Positions 8,605-18,080 of a DNA stretch of 64,000 nt are shown here, in pieces. Within the stretch, counting starts at the first letter, position 1, and each line of letters begins with the position of its first letter. The stretch spans positions 930,001-994,000 of the forward strand of contig JAGTXO010000005.1 of the NCBI GenBank assembly GCA_019448385.1. Direction: 5' to 3'. A model generated the notes under the pieces. The model was not told the DNA's origin. It did no database searches and worked only from the letters and a program-made list of their open reading frames with translations. Source of the DNA: Diacronema lutheri (Eukaryota > Haptophyta > Pavlovophyceae > Pavlovales > Pavlovaceae). The translations under genes were made by a program, and so were the position numbers.

Positions 8605-11600
8605 ATGGACGACGGCGCTGACGCGTCGGTGCTCGACGAGCTCAATGCGGTGCACAGCAAGGTGGAGTCGCTCCTCATGCAGCGCAAGGCCGCCGACGCG
8701 AGCGCCGCCGTCGGGCGCGGCGCCGCCGGCGGAGCGGCCGCGGTCGCGCTCCGGCTGCACAACCTCGCGCCGGAGCCCGAGATGCCGCGCGGCGCGGCGC
8801 GCGCGCGAGGCAAGGAGCAGAGCGACGTGCTCACGCGCGGCACAAGCGTTGTTTCCGCTCCGCCACGCGATGCCGCCGCGCCCACCGCCGCCGCGACGGA
8901 GGACGCGCTCGTGCTCGAGCTCGCGCGCGCCGAGATCGAGGGTATGATTGCGGCCCGATGCGCCGAGCTGGACACGCGCGGCGCGTTCGACGAGGAGAGC
9001 AACGCGACGCGCGCGCGTTCGCTCGTCATGCTCGACGTTTCGACTGACGCCGGGCGCGCGGCACTCGCGCGCGCGGTCGAGCGCGCGCGGGCCAAGCTCG
9101 GCGCTCGCGAGTTGGCCCGACCTTCCGCGGCAGCTGACGCACCACACGACCAGCGCGACAGCGCGAGCGCGCGGCTGCAGCGCACGCTTGGCCAGCTCGC
9201 ACGCCAGCTCGATCACACGGCGGCAGTGGATGCGAGGCCGGGCGTCATCGTCATGGGCGCGCAACCCAACGCGCAAGTCTCGACGCCACGTCGCGCGTCC
9301 ACGCGCGCCGGCCGCGCCGACGCGCGCATGCCGGGGTTGGGCGCAGCGAGCGCCTTGAGGCCAGGTTCGCCCCCGCCGCGCATGCCGCCCGGAGGCGTGC
9401 AACCAGCCGCCTCGCCCAATGCGCGAGCTGGGGAGCGCTTGACTCGCCGTGCGCTGACCGTGCAAGAGGGCGCGCCGGTGGACATGGAGGCGCGCCGCGC
9501 GGCGTTCGCGCGCGCCACAATGCTCATCGACGCGCGCAAGACCGACGCGGTTGCGGTGGCGGCTGCCGCCGCCGCGGCCGCTCGCGCGGGCGGCGCGCTC
9601 GGCGCGGCGAGCGGTGCGGAGCAGCTCGCGGGCGGCTCGCCGCCCGAGGCGGCGCATTCGGCGCTCACCGCTCGGCTGAGCGCGCTCGAGACGGCAGCGG
9701 CGGCGGCCGCGCCCGGTGCGCCGGCAACCGGTGCGCCTCTGCCTGCGCTCACGATGGCGGAGCGGCTTCTCGCGCTCGGGCTTGCGCAGGATGACCCGCT
9801 CGCCTTCTTCCCGCGCGAGTTCGAGCCGCCAGTCAGCAGCGAGCTCTTGCTCTACTGCCCGTCGCTTCCTATTCCGCAGCCGGCGCTGCCGACCGAGCCC
9901 GCCATCCTGCTGCAGCCGCACGCGTGGGCCGCGCCGCGCCGGCCCGCAACCTCGGGCATCGCCGACCTCGCGAGCGCCGTGTGGGTACGCGAGGTGGCGG
10001 TGCTGCTCGCCGCCGTCGAGCGTGAGGCTATAGGCACAGTCGCGAGCCCGTTCGACGCGCTTCTCGACGCGCCGCGCAGCCGGCTCGTCCGGGCGAACGC
10101 GCTCTTCTTGCCGGACGGTGTCGAGGCGGACCTTGACGGTGACGGTGACGGTGACGGTGACGGCGACGGTGACGGTGACGCGAGCGTGCGGGCCGAGAGC
10201 GACGAGGAGAGCGAGGGTGCGAGCGACGAGGACGAGCTCGCGCTCCCGCACGTGCCGCCCGACGAGCTGAGCCGCATCAGCCGCGTGCTCGCCGAGTTGG
10301 AGACCCACCTTGCGCTCTTCCGACAGACACTCGCCGAGGCATCGCCCGAGTGGGCGTCGTTTGTCGACGGTGTGCTTGACGGGCCGGCGATTGCGCTGAT
10401 CGCGGCGAGCGTGCCCACCTCGGCAGCCGAGCTCGAGCTCGCGCTCGGTGCCGTGCCCACGGGGCTGGGCGAGCAGTTGGTACGCGAGGTGAGCCAGTTC
10501 GTGCACACCCACGCGCAGCTCAGCGCGCACACGCAGCATGGCGAACAGCTTGCTCGCGCGGCCAGCGCGCATAGGCTGATGGCGGCGGGGCACCGACGGA
10601 AAGGCGGCAAGCAGCAGCGCGCACCGTCGTCACTTCGGACGGCAGCCGCGGCCGACGCGCAGACGCAGCGCATGTCGAGCAACGTCGATCAAAGCGATTC
10701 AGCCGAGCCGGGAGCACCGCTCGGCGCGAACGCGGGCGCCGCGCGCGAGCCGCGGCGAGCGGCCGCCGGCGCGCCCTGCGGCCGTGCGGAGGCGGGCGCG
10801 CAGAGCGAGCGTGCAGCTGCCCAGCCGGCGACGGGCTCCGCGCAGAGCGGCGAACAGCCGCCTTCGGCGTCCGAGCAAAGCGACGGAGGCAGTGGGCAGT
10901 GGTGGGCCCGGGGCGCTCCCCGCTTGGGCGCAGAGAGCGCGCTCAAGCTGATGCACAGAGCGCGCGTCGCCGCGCTGCGGCACGAGCTCAGCGCGCGGCT
11001 GCTCCGGTGGCGTTCGACGGCCCTCCCCTTGCTTCCCGCCGCCGAGCGCGACGCCGTGCGCGCGATGGAGCCGCGCGCGCTCAGCGCAATCGCCGCGGCG
11101 CTCCCGCGCTCTGCGGAGGCCCTCGATGCACTTGGCCTTCTGCCCGCCGGCGTGCGCGCAACTGGCGCGTTTGCGCAAGGGCTGCTCGTTGAGGTGGGCG
11201 CGTTCGTCGCGGAGCACGTCGACTTGCGCGCCGCGCAGCACGAGCGCATGCGGGCGGGCGAGGGGCGGGCGCTGCTAGTGAGCTCGCCCGGATCGCGCGG
11301 CGCGGGCGCAGAGCGCGCGCACGGCGGCTCGCCGCTGCATCGCGCAGCTTCGCCACCGCGCGAGCGGCGGCGGATCGGCGGCGCGGCTGGCGAGGAGAAT
11401 GGTGCCGGACCGGCGCAGGTGGTGCACGACGCGCAACGGACAGGCCGGGGCCAAGGACAAGCCGGAGGCGGCGCTGAGATTATTGAAGCGCGCGCCGCCG
11501 GAGCCAGCGCGCCGTACACGCCGGACGCGAGCGTCTCCGCCGCCACACACGCTGCCGCCGAGGGCGTGCGCGCCTTTGCAAGCTTTTTGCGCACGTGGCG

Positions 11601-14085
11601 CTCGGAGCCGCGCGCGGGTGCGCGGGCGGCCGAGAACGATGGCGGATCGGCCGAGCTCGTGCGCAGCGCGCTTGCCTCTCTCGACGCGCATGGGATCGTG
11701 GCAGTGGCGGAGAGGCTCGTGCTCGGCTCGGCGAGCGAGGGCGCGACCCTTCTCGCCGCCGCGCACGCGGCGGCGCGCGAGAGCGTTGGTGTCAATGCTG
11801 AACCAAGTGGCGCGCCGCCGCGCGACCCGCTCGCGCCCGCTGCGATCGACGCGCTCACTGCTGAGCTGCAGGCGGCGCTTGTGACCTTCGCCGCACGGCC
11901 CGATGGCGCGGCAGTGCGCGCGCCCGCCGCTCAAGCCGACCGTTGGCGGCAGCCGCGGGCAGAGGCCGTGCGTGGCAACAGGTGGAGCGACGCGGTGGGC
12001 AGGATGGCGGCCAACGGCAGCGACGCTGCGACGCGCCGGCGCGACGGCGATGGCGCGAGTCGCGCGGGGCAGCGGGCGGCAACGCACAGCGCTTCTGGTG
12101 CGGGGCTCACCGGCCGTACGGCCGACGTCAAGGGGGCCAACGCGAGCGGCGGCGCAGCTGCCGCTCGCGTTGGCACGCCGAGCGCATTGGAGAAATTACG
12201 CAAAGTGCGCTCGGAGCGCGTCGCTCGGATCGAGCAGCTGAGCGGAGTGGCTGCCGGTTCGACCATCGCCGCGCAGCAACGACGAGCCGCCGCGGCAAGG
12301 TCGGTCAGCTCCGCGCACGCCGGCGGCAAGCGTGCATCGGCGCGGTGGGCGCGTACAAACACCGCCATCGCCGCCGGCGCGGACGGGCGCTCGCTGAGTC
12401 GCGACGACGAGGAGCGCGCGAGGCCGCCCGCGCTGCATCGGACGCTCTCCGCTGTCCTGCTGCTGCAAGCTGGCGGCGGCGGCACCGCGCTGCAGCACGC
12501 GCGCGAAGACGTGGAGCGCCAGGTGCGCAGGCGTGAGGAGAGAGCGCGCCTTCAATCGCTCGGGCTTGCGCTCGCGTCGATGGAGCCCGTGCGCGAAGAG
12601 AGCGAAGCAGAGGCGGCAGGCGACGTCGATGCGGGTGGTGGTGTCGCGCCGACGGCGCTCGCCGCATTGCACTTGGTCGCCGACGAGCACGCCAGCTCGA
12701 ACCGCGCACACGCGCCCGCCACCCACGCGCCCGCCGCCTCCGACGTGACGCTCAACGATCTGCGCGCGCACGCCGCGACGCCCGCCACGCCGCCGCCTGG
12801 GGCAAGCGCGCTCGCGCCGGGCGAAGAGTCCGGGCGCTCCGCCGCGACGCTCGGGCCCGCTGAGCTGCAGGACGCGTCGGCTTTGGCGTCGGCGCGACTC
12901 GCAGCCGTCTCCGACGCCCATGCAGCACGCTTGCCTTCACCTTCGGTTGCTCTGCCCGGCTCGCCCGAGGGCGACGCGGCGGTCGCGCGGCGCGACGCGC
13001 TCCGCTCCGTCGCAAGCAATGTCGAGCGCGCGCAAAACGGCAGCCGCCGAGCCGCCGCGCCGCCCTCCGCGCCGCGCCCTCTGTCGCCCATCGAGCTGCC
13101 CGCGCGGTTTGTGGTTCAGCTCAACGCGGTGTGGGAGACGCTCGGCATGCCTCTGCAGCAGAGGCGCGAGGCGCTGCGCGATCACGGCCTGCGCCTCGCG
13201 TCGGCTACGAACGCCGCGGCGCACGGCCAGCGCACCTCGTGTGGTGAACGCGCCGGCAACCAGCCGCCCGCGGCCGCGGCCGCTGCTGTGGCTGCAGCGC
13301 CTCCCGCTCGCGCGCATACCCCCGCGGCCGACGCGGCCGTCGGCACCGGCGTGGCCTTGCCGTTCACGCCGGCGGAGCTGCTCGTGGGCCTTGTCGATGC
13401 GTGGCGGCAGGCGCAGCTCCTCGTTGAAAGCCGCGAGCTCGTGCTCACCGAGCTGCGGCAATTTGAGTCGACGGCCTCAGACCCGCGCCGACTCATCGCC
13501 GGCTCGCAGGCCGCACGACTCGACGAGGGCAAAAGCCGCGTTGCGCTGCATCGGCTGCTGCGCTCCGCATCGGACGCGCTCGTCAAGGGTCTGCGCGCGC
13601 AGCCGCCTGCCGTTGCAATCGGCCCACTCCTGTCTCTCGATGGCGAGCCCTACCTCGACAAGATGGGCAAGGATGTGACCGCCATGCTCTTCGCGCTCGA
13701 GCTCGAGCGGCTCGGCGGGGGCGCGGGCGGCGCGCTCGGCGCGGCGGGCGCGCTCGCGGCCGAGGCGCGCGCGGCCGCTGCGGCGCTCGGCGCGCTCGCG
13801 CCCGCGCGGGCAAACGACAGCCCGCGCAGGCAGCACGGCGGATGCGTGCCGCTCGACGCCGTTGCCTCGGCCACCGCACCCACCTTCATTCGCATCGTCG
13901 AAACAACCAGTTCGCCGCGACGCGCCACGCTGGCACACGTGCCCGCGCCGCCCGCGCCCCGTGCCGTCGCCGCTGCCGAGCGCGCCACGGTCGCCGCCGC
14001 GCTCGCGCGCTCGTCCGCGCTGGTACAAAAGCAGCTCATCTCTTCGCTTGATCTGCATCCAGATGCGCTCTCGACACGTCGCTGA
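8605..14085 (+). CDS. large Ala-rich protein with degenerate HRDC-like repeats
   Basis: 1826 residues in one open frame from the ATG at 8605. Most is low-complexity Ala/Arg/Ser sequence, with an Asp-Gly run encoded by a 6-bp repeat near 10132-10180. Two blocks resemble each other: one near residues 555-625 (FRQTLAEASPEW ... VPTSAAELELALG) and one near 780-870 (LLRWRSTALPLLP ... LPRSAEALDALGLLP), both with the helix pattern of an HRDC domain; a weaker third block lies near 990. The C-terminal block near residues 1605-1690 (VLTELRQFESTASDPRRL, then GEPYLDKMGKD) resembles the end of CCDC87-type flagellar coiled-coil proteins. That resemblance is from memory. No catalytic motif. Convergent with the carboxypeptidase gene, 129 bp apart. 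Confidence 0.6.
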   Translation: MDDGADASVLDELNAVHSKVESLLMQRKAADASAAVGRGAAGGAAAVALRLHNLAPEPEMPRGAARARGKEQSDVLTRGTSVVSAPPRDAAAPTAAATEDALVLELARAEIEGMIAARCAELDTRGAFDEESNATRARSLVMLDVSTDAGRAALARAVERARAKLGARELARPSAAADAPHDQRDSASARLQRTLGQLARQLDHTAAVDARPGVIVMGAQPNAQVSTPRRASTRAGRADARMPGLGAASALRPGSPPPRMPPGGVQPAASPNARAGERLTRRALTVQEGAPVDMEARRAAFARATMLIDARKTDAVAVAAAAAAAARAGGALGAASGAEQLAGGSPPEAAHSALTARLSALETAAAAAAPGAPATGAPLPALTMAERLLALGLAQDDPLAFFPREFEPPVSSELLLYCPSLPIPQPALPTEPAILLQPHAWAAPRRPATSGIADLASAVWVREVAVLLAAVEREAIGTVASPFDALLDAPRSRLVRANALFLPDGVEADLDGDGDGDGDGDGDGDASVRAESDEESEGASDEDELALPHVPPDELSRISRVLAELETHLALFRQTLAEASPEWASFVDGVLDGPAIALIAASVPTSAAELELALGAVPTGLGEQLVREVSQFVHTHAQLSAHTQHGEQLARAASAHRLMAAGHRRKGGKQQRAPSSLRTAAAADAQTQRMSSNVDQSDSAEPGAPLGANAGAAREPRRAAAGAPCGRAEAGAQSERAAAQPATGSAQSGEQPPSASEQSDGGSGQWWARGAPRLGAESALKLMHRARVAALRHELSARLLRWRSTALPLLPAAERDAVRAMEPRALSAIAAALPRSAEALDALGLLPAGVRATGAFAQGLLVEVGAFVAEHVDLRAAQHERMRAGEGRALLVSSPGSRGAGAERAHGGSPLHRAASPPRERRRIGGAAGEENGAGPAQVVHDAQRTGRGQGQAGGGAEIIEARAAGASAPYTPDASVSAATHAAAEGVRAFASFLRTWRSEPRAGARAAENDGGSAELVRSALASLDAHGIVAVAERLVLGSASEGATLLAAAHAAARESVGVNAEPSGAPPRDPLAPAAIDALTAELQAALVTFAARPDGAAVRAPAAQADRWRQPRAEAVRGNRWSDAVGRMAANGSDAATRRRDGDGASRAGQRAATHSASGAGLTGRTADVKGANASGGAAAARVGTPSALEKLRKVRSERVARIEQLSGVAAGSTIAAQQRRAAAARSVSSAHAGGKRASARWARTNTAIAAGADGRSLSRDDEERARPPALHRTLSAVLLLQAGGGGTALQHAREDVERQVRRREERARLQSLGLALASMEPVREESEAEAAGDVDAGGGVAPTALAALHLVADEHASSNRAHAPATHAPAASDVTLNDLRAHAATPATPPPGASALAPGEESGRSAATLGPAELQDASALASARLAAVSDAHAARLPSPSVALPGSPEGDAAVARRDALRSVASNVERAQNGSRRAAAPPSAPRPLSPIELPARFVVQLNAVWETLGMPLQQRREALRDHGLRLASATNAAAHGQRTSCGERAGNQPPAAAAAAVAAAPPARAHTPAADAAVGTGVALPFTPAELLVGLVDAWRQAQLLVESRELVLTELRQFESTASDPRRLIAGSQAARLDEGKSRVALHRLLRSASDALVKGLRAQPPAVAIGPLLSLDGEPYLDKMGKDVTAMLFALELERLGGGAGGALGAAGALAAEARAAAAALGALAPARANDSPRRQHGGCVPLDAVASATAPTFIRIVETTSSPRRATLAHVPAPPAPRAVAAAERATVAAALARSSALVQKQLISSLDLHPDALSTRR
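10132..10180 (+). repeat. GACGGT hexamer minisatellite coding Asp-Gly
   Basis: About eight copies of GACGGT/GACGGC in tandem encode an alternating Asp-Gly stretch in the large Ala-rich protein. It is in frame and acidic; replication slippage would change length without shifting frame. Confidence 0.8.
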
Positions 14086-14214
14086 CTTGTCGCGTCGCAT
14101 GTGCTGACGGTTGTGCTGACGGTTGTGACTTGTCGCCCCGCACGCTCGATCAATTCCTGCCTGGCTGGCGCATGTCTGCGCAGAGGGGGCGAAGGCGGCA
14201 GTGACCGGGTGCGT

Positions 14215-15759
14215 TCATCCGAGTTTGGCGGCAAGGAACTGATCGAGCATGTCGAGCGACGCGGCGGGCTGGTCCATGGGCACCATGTGGCCCGCGGCGT
14301 ACACGCGGAGGAACGTGAGGCCCTTGGCGGTGCGCACATCCCCCGCGTGCTGCAAACGGCCTGTGTCGTCGCGCGCGTACCACGGCTGATCGGACGCGCC
14401 ATTGAACGCCGCCTTGCCCGCCCACGGCAGCTCGAGCGTCCACGCCTTGTTGCCCAGCCAGTTGCAGATGAAGTCCTGCAGCGCCGGACGCGTGGACCAA
14501 GGACGTGAGGGGGCGCTGTGCACGCGCGTGGGGGCCCAGGCGGCACGCGCGCACCTGGTCGCCGGCGTAGATGAGCACGCGGATGCCGGCGGCGAGCAGG
14601 TCGGGCAGCTGCTGCTGGTAATCTTTCATCCAGTCGCCCTGAAACCTGGCGTTGACCTCCATGTTGCAATCCGTCCAAGCAGCACGGTCCTCGCCCACAC
14701 CCAAGTACTCGAGCACCTCGGGGCGCGACAAAAAGGCCTTGATGTTTGAGAAGTCGTAGCACAGCCCGCCCGCCGACTGATCGCACGGGATGCGCATGTC
14801 GTACACGTTCATCCCGCTCAGCTGGTAGGGCGCGATCTCTGCCATGTTGCATCCGGCCTGGGCTGCTGCGCAGATCGCGTCGCTCAGCGTCACGTTGGCG
14901 CGGTTGCACGCACGAATGGCGGCGAGGCAGGCGGGGAGCGCGAGCTTCATCGCGCTGTACGTGAGCGTGCCCACCGCCGGCTCGTGCCCGTTGGTCGAGA
15001 TGGCCATCTGCGGGTAGAAACCGTATTGCACCTCGGGGTCGGTCAGTCCATTGCCCACGCCCACGCCCGCGAGGGGGAGCGGGATGCCCTCGCCCATCTT
15101 GTTGCCCCGCCACACGCGGTGTGCGATGCTCGGCACGTAATGGCCGGCGTACGACTCGCCGAAGATGAAGAACGGATTGCTCGACAGCTCGGGGTGCTGG
15201 CGCAACGCGACGCGCGGACGATGCGGCGCGCGCGCGGCGCGCTAAGCGAAGCGCGTGGCGAGGGCGCGCGCGCTCGCACGCGCGCGCGCAAACTGCGCGT
15301 CGGCACGTGTCGACGCACCGCTTCGAAGAACTGCTGCAAAAAGTCGAACATGTCGTTGGCGACGCCTGTCTCGTCGTGGTCGTAGCCCGTGCCGTACGAG
15401 AAGCCCGTGCCAGTCGGCTGGTCGACGTACAGGAGGTTAGCGCGCTCGTTCCACGAGAAGGGGTTGCGCGTCGTGCTCGCACCGTCAGCATTTACCTTGC
15501 ACGGGCCGTTCTCGCCGAAGAGCGCGACCTCGGACGAGCAGCCCGGCCCACCCGTCAGCCAGAGCACCGTCGGCGCGCTCTCCGGTGCGACGCGTGCGGC
15601 GAAGTGCCAGTAAAAGTAGTGCTTGCTGGGGCCCGTGCGCAGGGTAAAGAAGCCGCGGTACTGCTCGACATCGTCGCACAGCCGAGCCTCGACACGCGGC
15701 GCGCCTGGCACGGGCGCGAGGTCGTGGATGGGCAGCGCGAGAAGCAGCCAGAGCAGCAT
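14215..15759 (-). CDS. serine carboxypeptidase (peptidase family S10)
   Basis: Three exons on the minus strand: 15759-15319, 15196-14555, 14475-14215, giving 447 residues, usual for S10. A signal peptide (MLLWLLLALPIHDLAPVPG) opens the protein. Family signatures in order: WLTGGPGCSS, NLLYVDQPTGTGFSYG, FFIFGESYAGHYVP with nucleophile Ser162, then DFICNWLGNKAW with catalytic Asp362, and AAGHMVPMDQP with catalytic His424. Asp362 is the first residue of exon 3. Both introns are GT-AG (GTGCGT and GTGCGC donors). Expected in the secretory pathway or vacuole, removing C-terminal residues from peptides. It starts 52 bp from the divergent GT31-like gene, so the two share a very short promoter. Confidence 0.92.
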
Positions 15760-15811
15760 TCTTTCCCTTCCTTCCTCTCTTTTCCCGTCAAAAAAATAAG
15801 AAGATGAAACC

Positions 15812-17065
15812 ATGTCGTTGGGCGGGTTGATCACGGGTTGGCTCGCGCTCGTCGGCGCCGTGCCATCCGCCTCCGCGCCCGAGACGCTGTTCGTGATCGT
15901 TGGCGTCGTGATACCACCATTACAGACCGTCTGCCGCGCGCTCTTCCGGTCGACGGAGATGACCGACCCGCTGCACGGGCGGGCGATCAAGTTCGTGTTT
16001 CTGCACGGCGTGAACCGCGACGCCGCCGTGAGCGACGCGGTCCGAGAAGATGGAGGCGCACGGCGACGGCTTGATGACCACCGTCGTTGAGGGTGGCGTG
16101 CGCACCAACCAGATGGATTGCGCGCGCAAGACGCACGAGTTCTTCGTGTGGGCGGCTCGCACGCATCCGCGCACGGCCTTTTTCGCCAAGATCGAGGACG
16201 ACACGCTGCTCTTCCCGGCGCGGCTCGTGCAGGCGCTGCTGCCGCTCGTCGGCGTCAGGCGTCTAAACTGGAGCTGGATGATGTGGGCCGTCACGGACAC
16301 GTTCGGCGGCCACATGGCTGCGAGCGCGGACGGCGGCCAGGCGGCCGCGCGTGCGGCCGTGCGCGCACTCCACCCGACGAGGCCTGCGTGGGACACGACC
16401 AATCCTCCCAGGCTGTTTCACGCGGGGGCCGCGCTCGGACCTATCGACGCGGATCTACTCGCGCTGCGCGACCCGGCGCCATTTGCGACTGGGCTGATCG
16501 ACGTGCGCTCAAACGAGCTCGCACGAGACCTGCTGCAGTGCGCGTTTGTCGACAGCCGGCCGCTCTCCGACCTTTACGACGTGCGCGGCAAGCACAGCAG
16601 CTGCGACCAGATCCAAGGGCACGTTGTGCGCATGTGCACACGCGCGCCATGGGTGATCGCCCAGATGCACTCCACGTGGGGAGTGGCCGGCATGCATGGC
16701 CGCAGCAAGGTCTTCCCGCAGGACCTGCGCCATGCGCAGCGGTCTGTCGTCATGCACCCTCTGAAGGATTTTGGCACGGGGCAACTCTGGCGGAGCGTGT
16801 GGAACGCTTCGCGGGTTGGCGCGCCCTTGCGCGAGGCGCGGCCGTTTGACGGCGTCGCGTACGTAGGCACGAGCAACGTGAGCAACGGCGATTTGCAGAT
16901 CATGCGGGCGAAGCTTGACGTACTCGCTGGCGTGAAGGCCGGCGCACATACTTTCGAACGCGATGCGCTCCTCGACGCTGTCCGTCATTTCGGGGGGGGG
17001 GGGGGGGGGGGGGGGGGAGCGGGGGGGGGGGGGGGGGGGGGGGGGAGAACGACGACGTGCTCTAG
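15812..17065 (+). CDS. GT31-like glycosyltransferase, probable frameshift and poly-G end
   Basis: The ATG at 15812 begins a signal-anchor-like segment and a first strand IKFVFLHGVNRDAAVSDAV. The continuation (KMEAHGDGLM, then FFAKIEDDTLLFPARLVQAL) lies one frame over, so a one-base excess (or two-base loss) falls near 16040-16050; no intron of plausible size fits. KIEDDT is the acidic metal-binding motif of family 31 galactosyltransferases. KHSSCDQIQGHVVRM and a WGVAGMHG block follow. The frame then enters two G-runs (16992-17017 and 17021-17045). In one frame after the runs the protein ends at TAG 17063-17065, three bases before the opposing gene's stop codon, the likely true end. Either assembly error in homopolymers or real damage. 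Confidence 0.6.
16992..17045. repeat. two long G homopolymers
   Basis: G26, then AGC, then G25. The tract lies at the extreme 3' end of the GT31-like frame. Run lengths are unlikely to be exact in any assembly. Confidence 0.95.
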
Positions 17066-17068
17066 CCT

Positions 17069-18079
17069 TTATCGTGGATGGGGAAAACGATTGAGGTGGG
17101 GACGATGGGCGTTGAAGCCGCTCGCGATCGCTGCGAGCGCGCGCGGCAGTTCGGCGATTGCCGTGATGCGCGCGTCGACGGCCGACGCGGGCACGGCGGC
17201 CCGCTGCGCTTGACGCGTTCTGCGCTCGCTCTGTTCAAGAGTCGTGTAGGACGCGTCGGCATCCGTGCTCGCCTGACGCTCGCCACGCGCGCTTTTCAGG
17301 CCCACGCCATCGCCCGCCTCCTGCCGCGGCGCGTCGAGCCAGACGGTCTTCGCGCCGAGCGCCTTTGATGCCGCGACGTCGTTGAATATGTCGTCGCCAA
17401 CGTGCACCCACCAGGGCAGCGGCTGGCCGGGCACGAGCCTTGGGCCCAAGCCGGCGCGCGCGACCGCGGCGCGGAAGATTGTTGGAGACGGCTTGCGGCC
17501 TGGGTGGATGCCTGGCTCCTCGCCGCTCACGGTGAGGTCAAAGCAGCGCGCGAGCGCGGGCGACATGACTCGCGGATCGCCACGCCCGTTCGTGACTGCG
17601 GCGACGATTGCATCGGGATACGCGGCACGCATCGCACAGAGTGCGCTCGTCGCCTCGGGAAAGAGCTGGTCCTGCGCGGCCGCGTGCCGCGCGGCAAGCC
17701 ACACGTCAAAGAGCTGCGATGCAGCGTCCGCGGCGTCCGGACGGTCGCCGAGGAGATGGGCGATCGCTGCCGTCCGCAGCTGCGTGTACGTCACCGGGCA
17801 GCGATCGCCGCCGTCACCGGGCGATCGCCGCCGCCCGCGCGCCTCGAGCAGCGGGCGCAAGCGCTTCATCTCCTGCTGCACTGCCGCGGGCGTCGCGAGC
17901 TCGACGCCATGGTCGGCGCGAAGCGCCGAGCAGAGCGCAGCGTTGGCGACGGCGACAACGGGTGCCGTCGGCCAGAGCGTGTTGTCCAGGTCGAGGGTGA
18001 TGAGCCGAAAGGACGACGCAGGGATCACCAGTCCGATGACGAACGCGCCGCGCAACCTGGCCGCCATGCTGATCAGCAT
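17069..18079 (-). CDS. HAD-superfamily hydrolase
   Basis: About 336 residues on the minus strand. Motif I is LITLDLDNTLWPT with the nucleophile and acid/base Asp pair; motif II is VTNG; motif III KPSPTIF; motif IV HVGDDIFNDVAASKALG. A helical cap lies between motifs I and II. Substrate unknown; phosphatase of the HAD class I type. The start is uncertain: ATGs at 18079 and 18067 belong to a perfect 16-bp palindrome shared with the divergent second HAD gene, and another ATG at 18142 would overlap that gene's motif I. The C-terminal 70 residues are Arg/Ala-rich. The stop is 3 bp from the convergent neighbour. Confidence 0.8.
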   Translation of the reverse strand: MLISMAARLRGAFVIGLVIPASSFRLITLDLDNTLWPTAPVVAVANAALCSALRADHGVELATPAAVQQEMKRLRPLLEARGRRRSPGDGGDRCPVTYTQLRTAAIAHLLGDRPDAADAASQLFDVWLAARHAAAQDQLFPEATSALCAMRAAYPDAIVAAVTNGRGDPRVMSPALARCFDLTVSGEEPGIHPGRKPSPTIFRAAVARAGLGPRLVPGQPLPWWVHVGDDIFNDVAASKALGAKTVWLDAPRQEAGDGVGLKSARGERQASTDADASYTTLEQSERRTRQAQRAAVPASAVDARITAIAELPRALAAIASGFNAHRPHLNRFPHPR

Positions 18080-18080
18080 G
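18065..18080. promoter_or_regulatory. perfect palindrome holding outward start codons of two HAD genes
   Basis: CATGCTGATCAGCATG is its own reverse complement. Read outward on either strand it encodes MLISM in the frame of each HAD gene, so both proteins can begin with the same five residues. There is no room for a separate core promoter between the two starts; transcription must begin inside the opposing gene's first codons or leaders. Confidence 0.7.
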
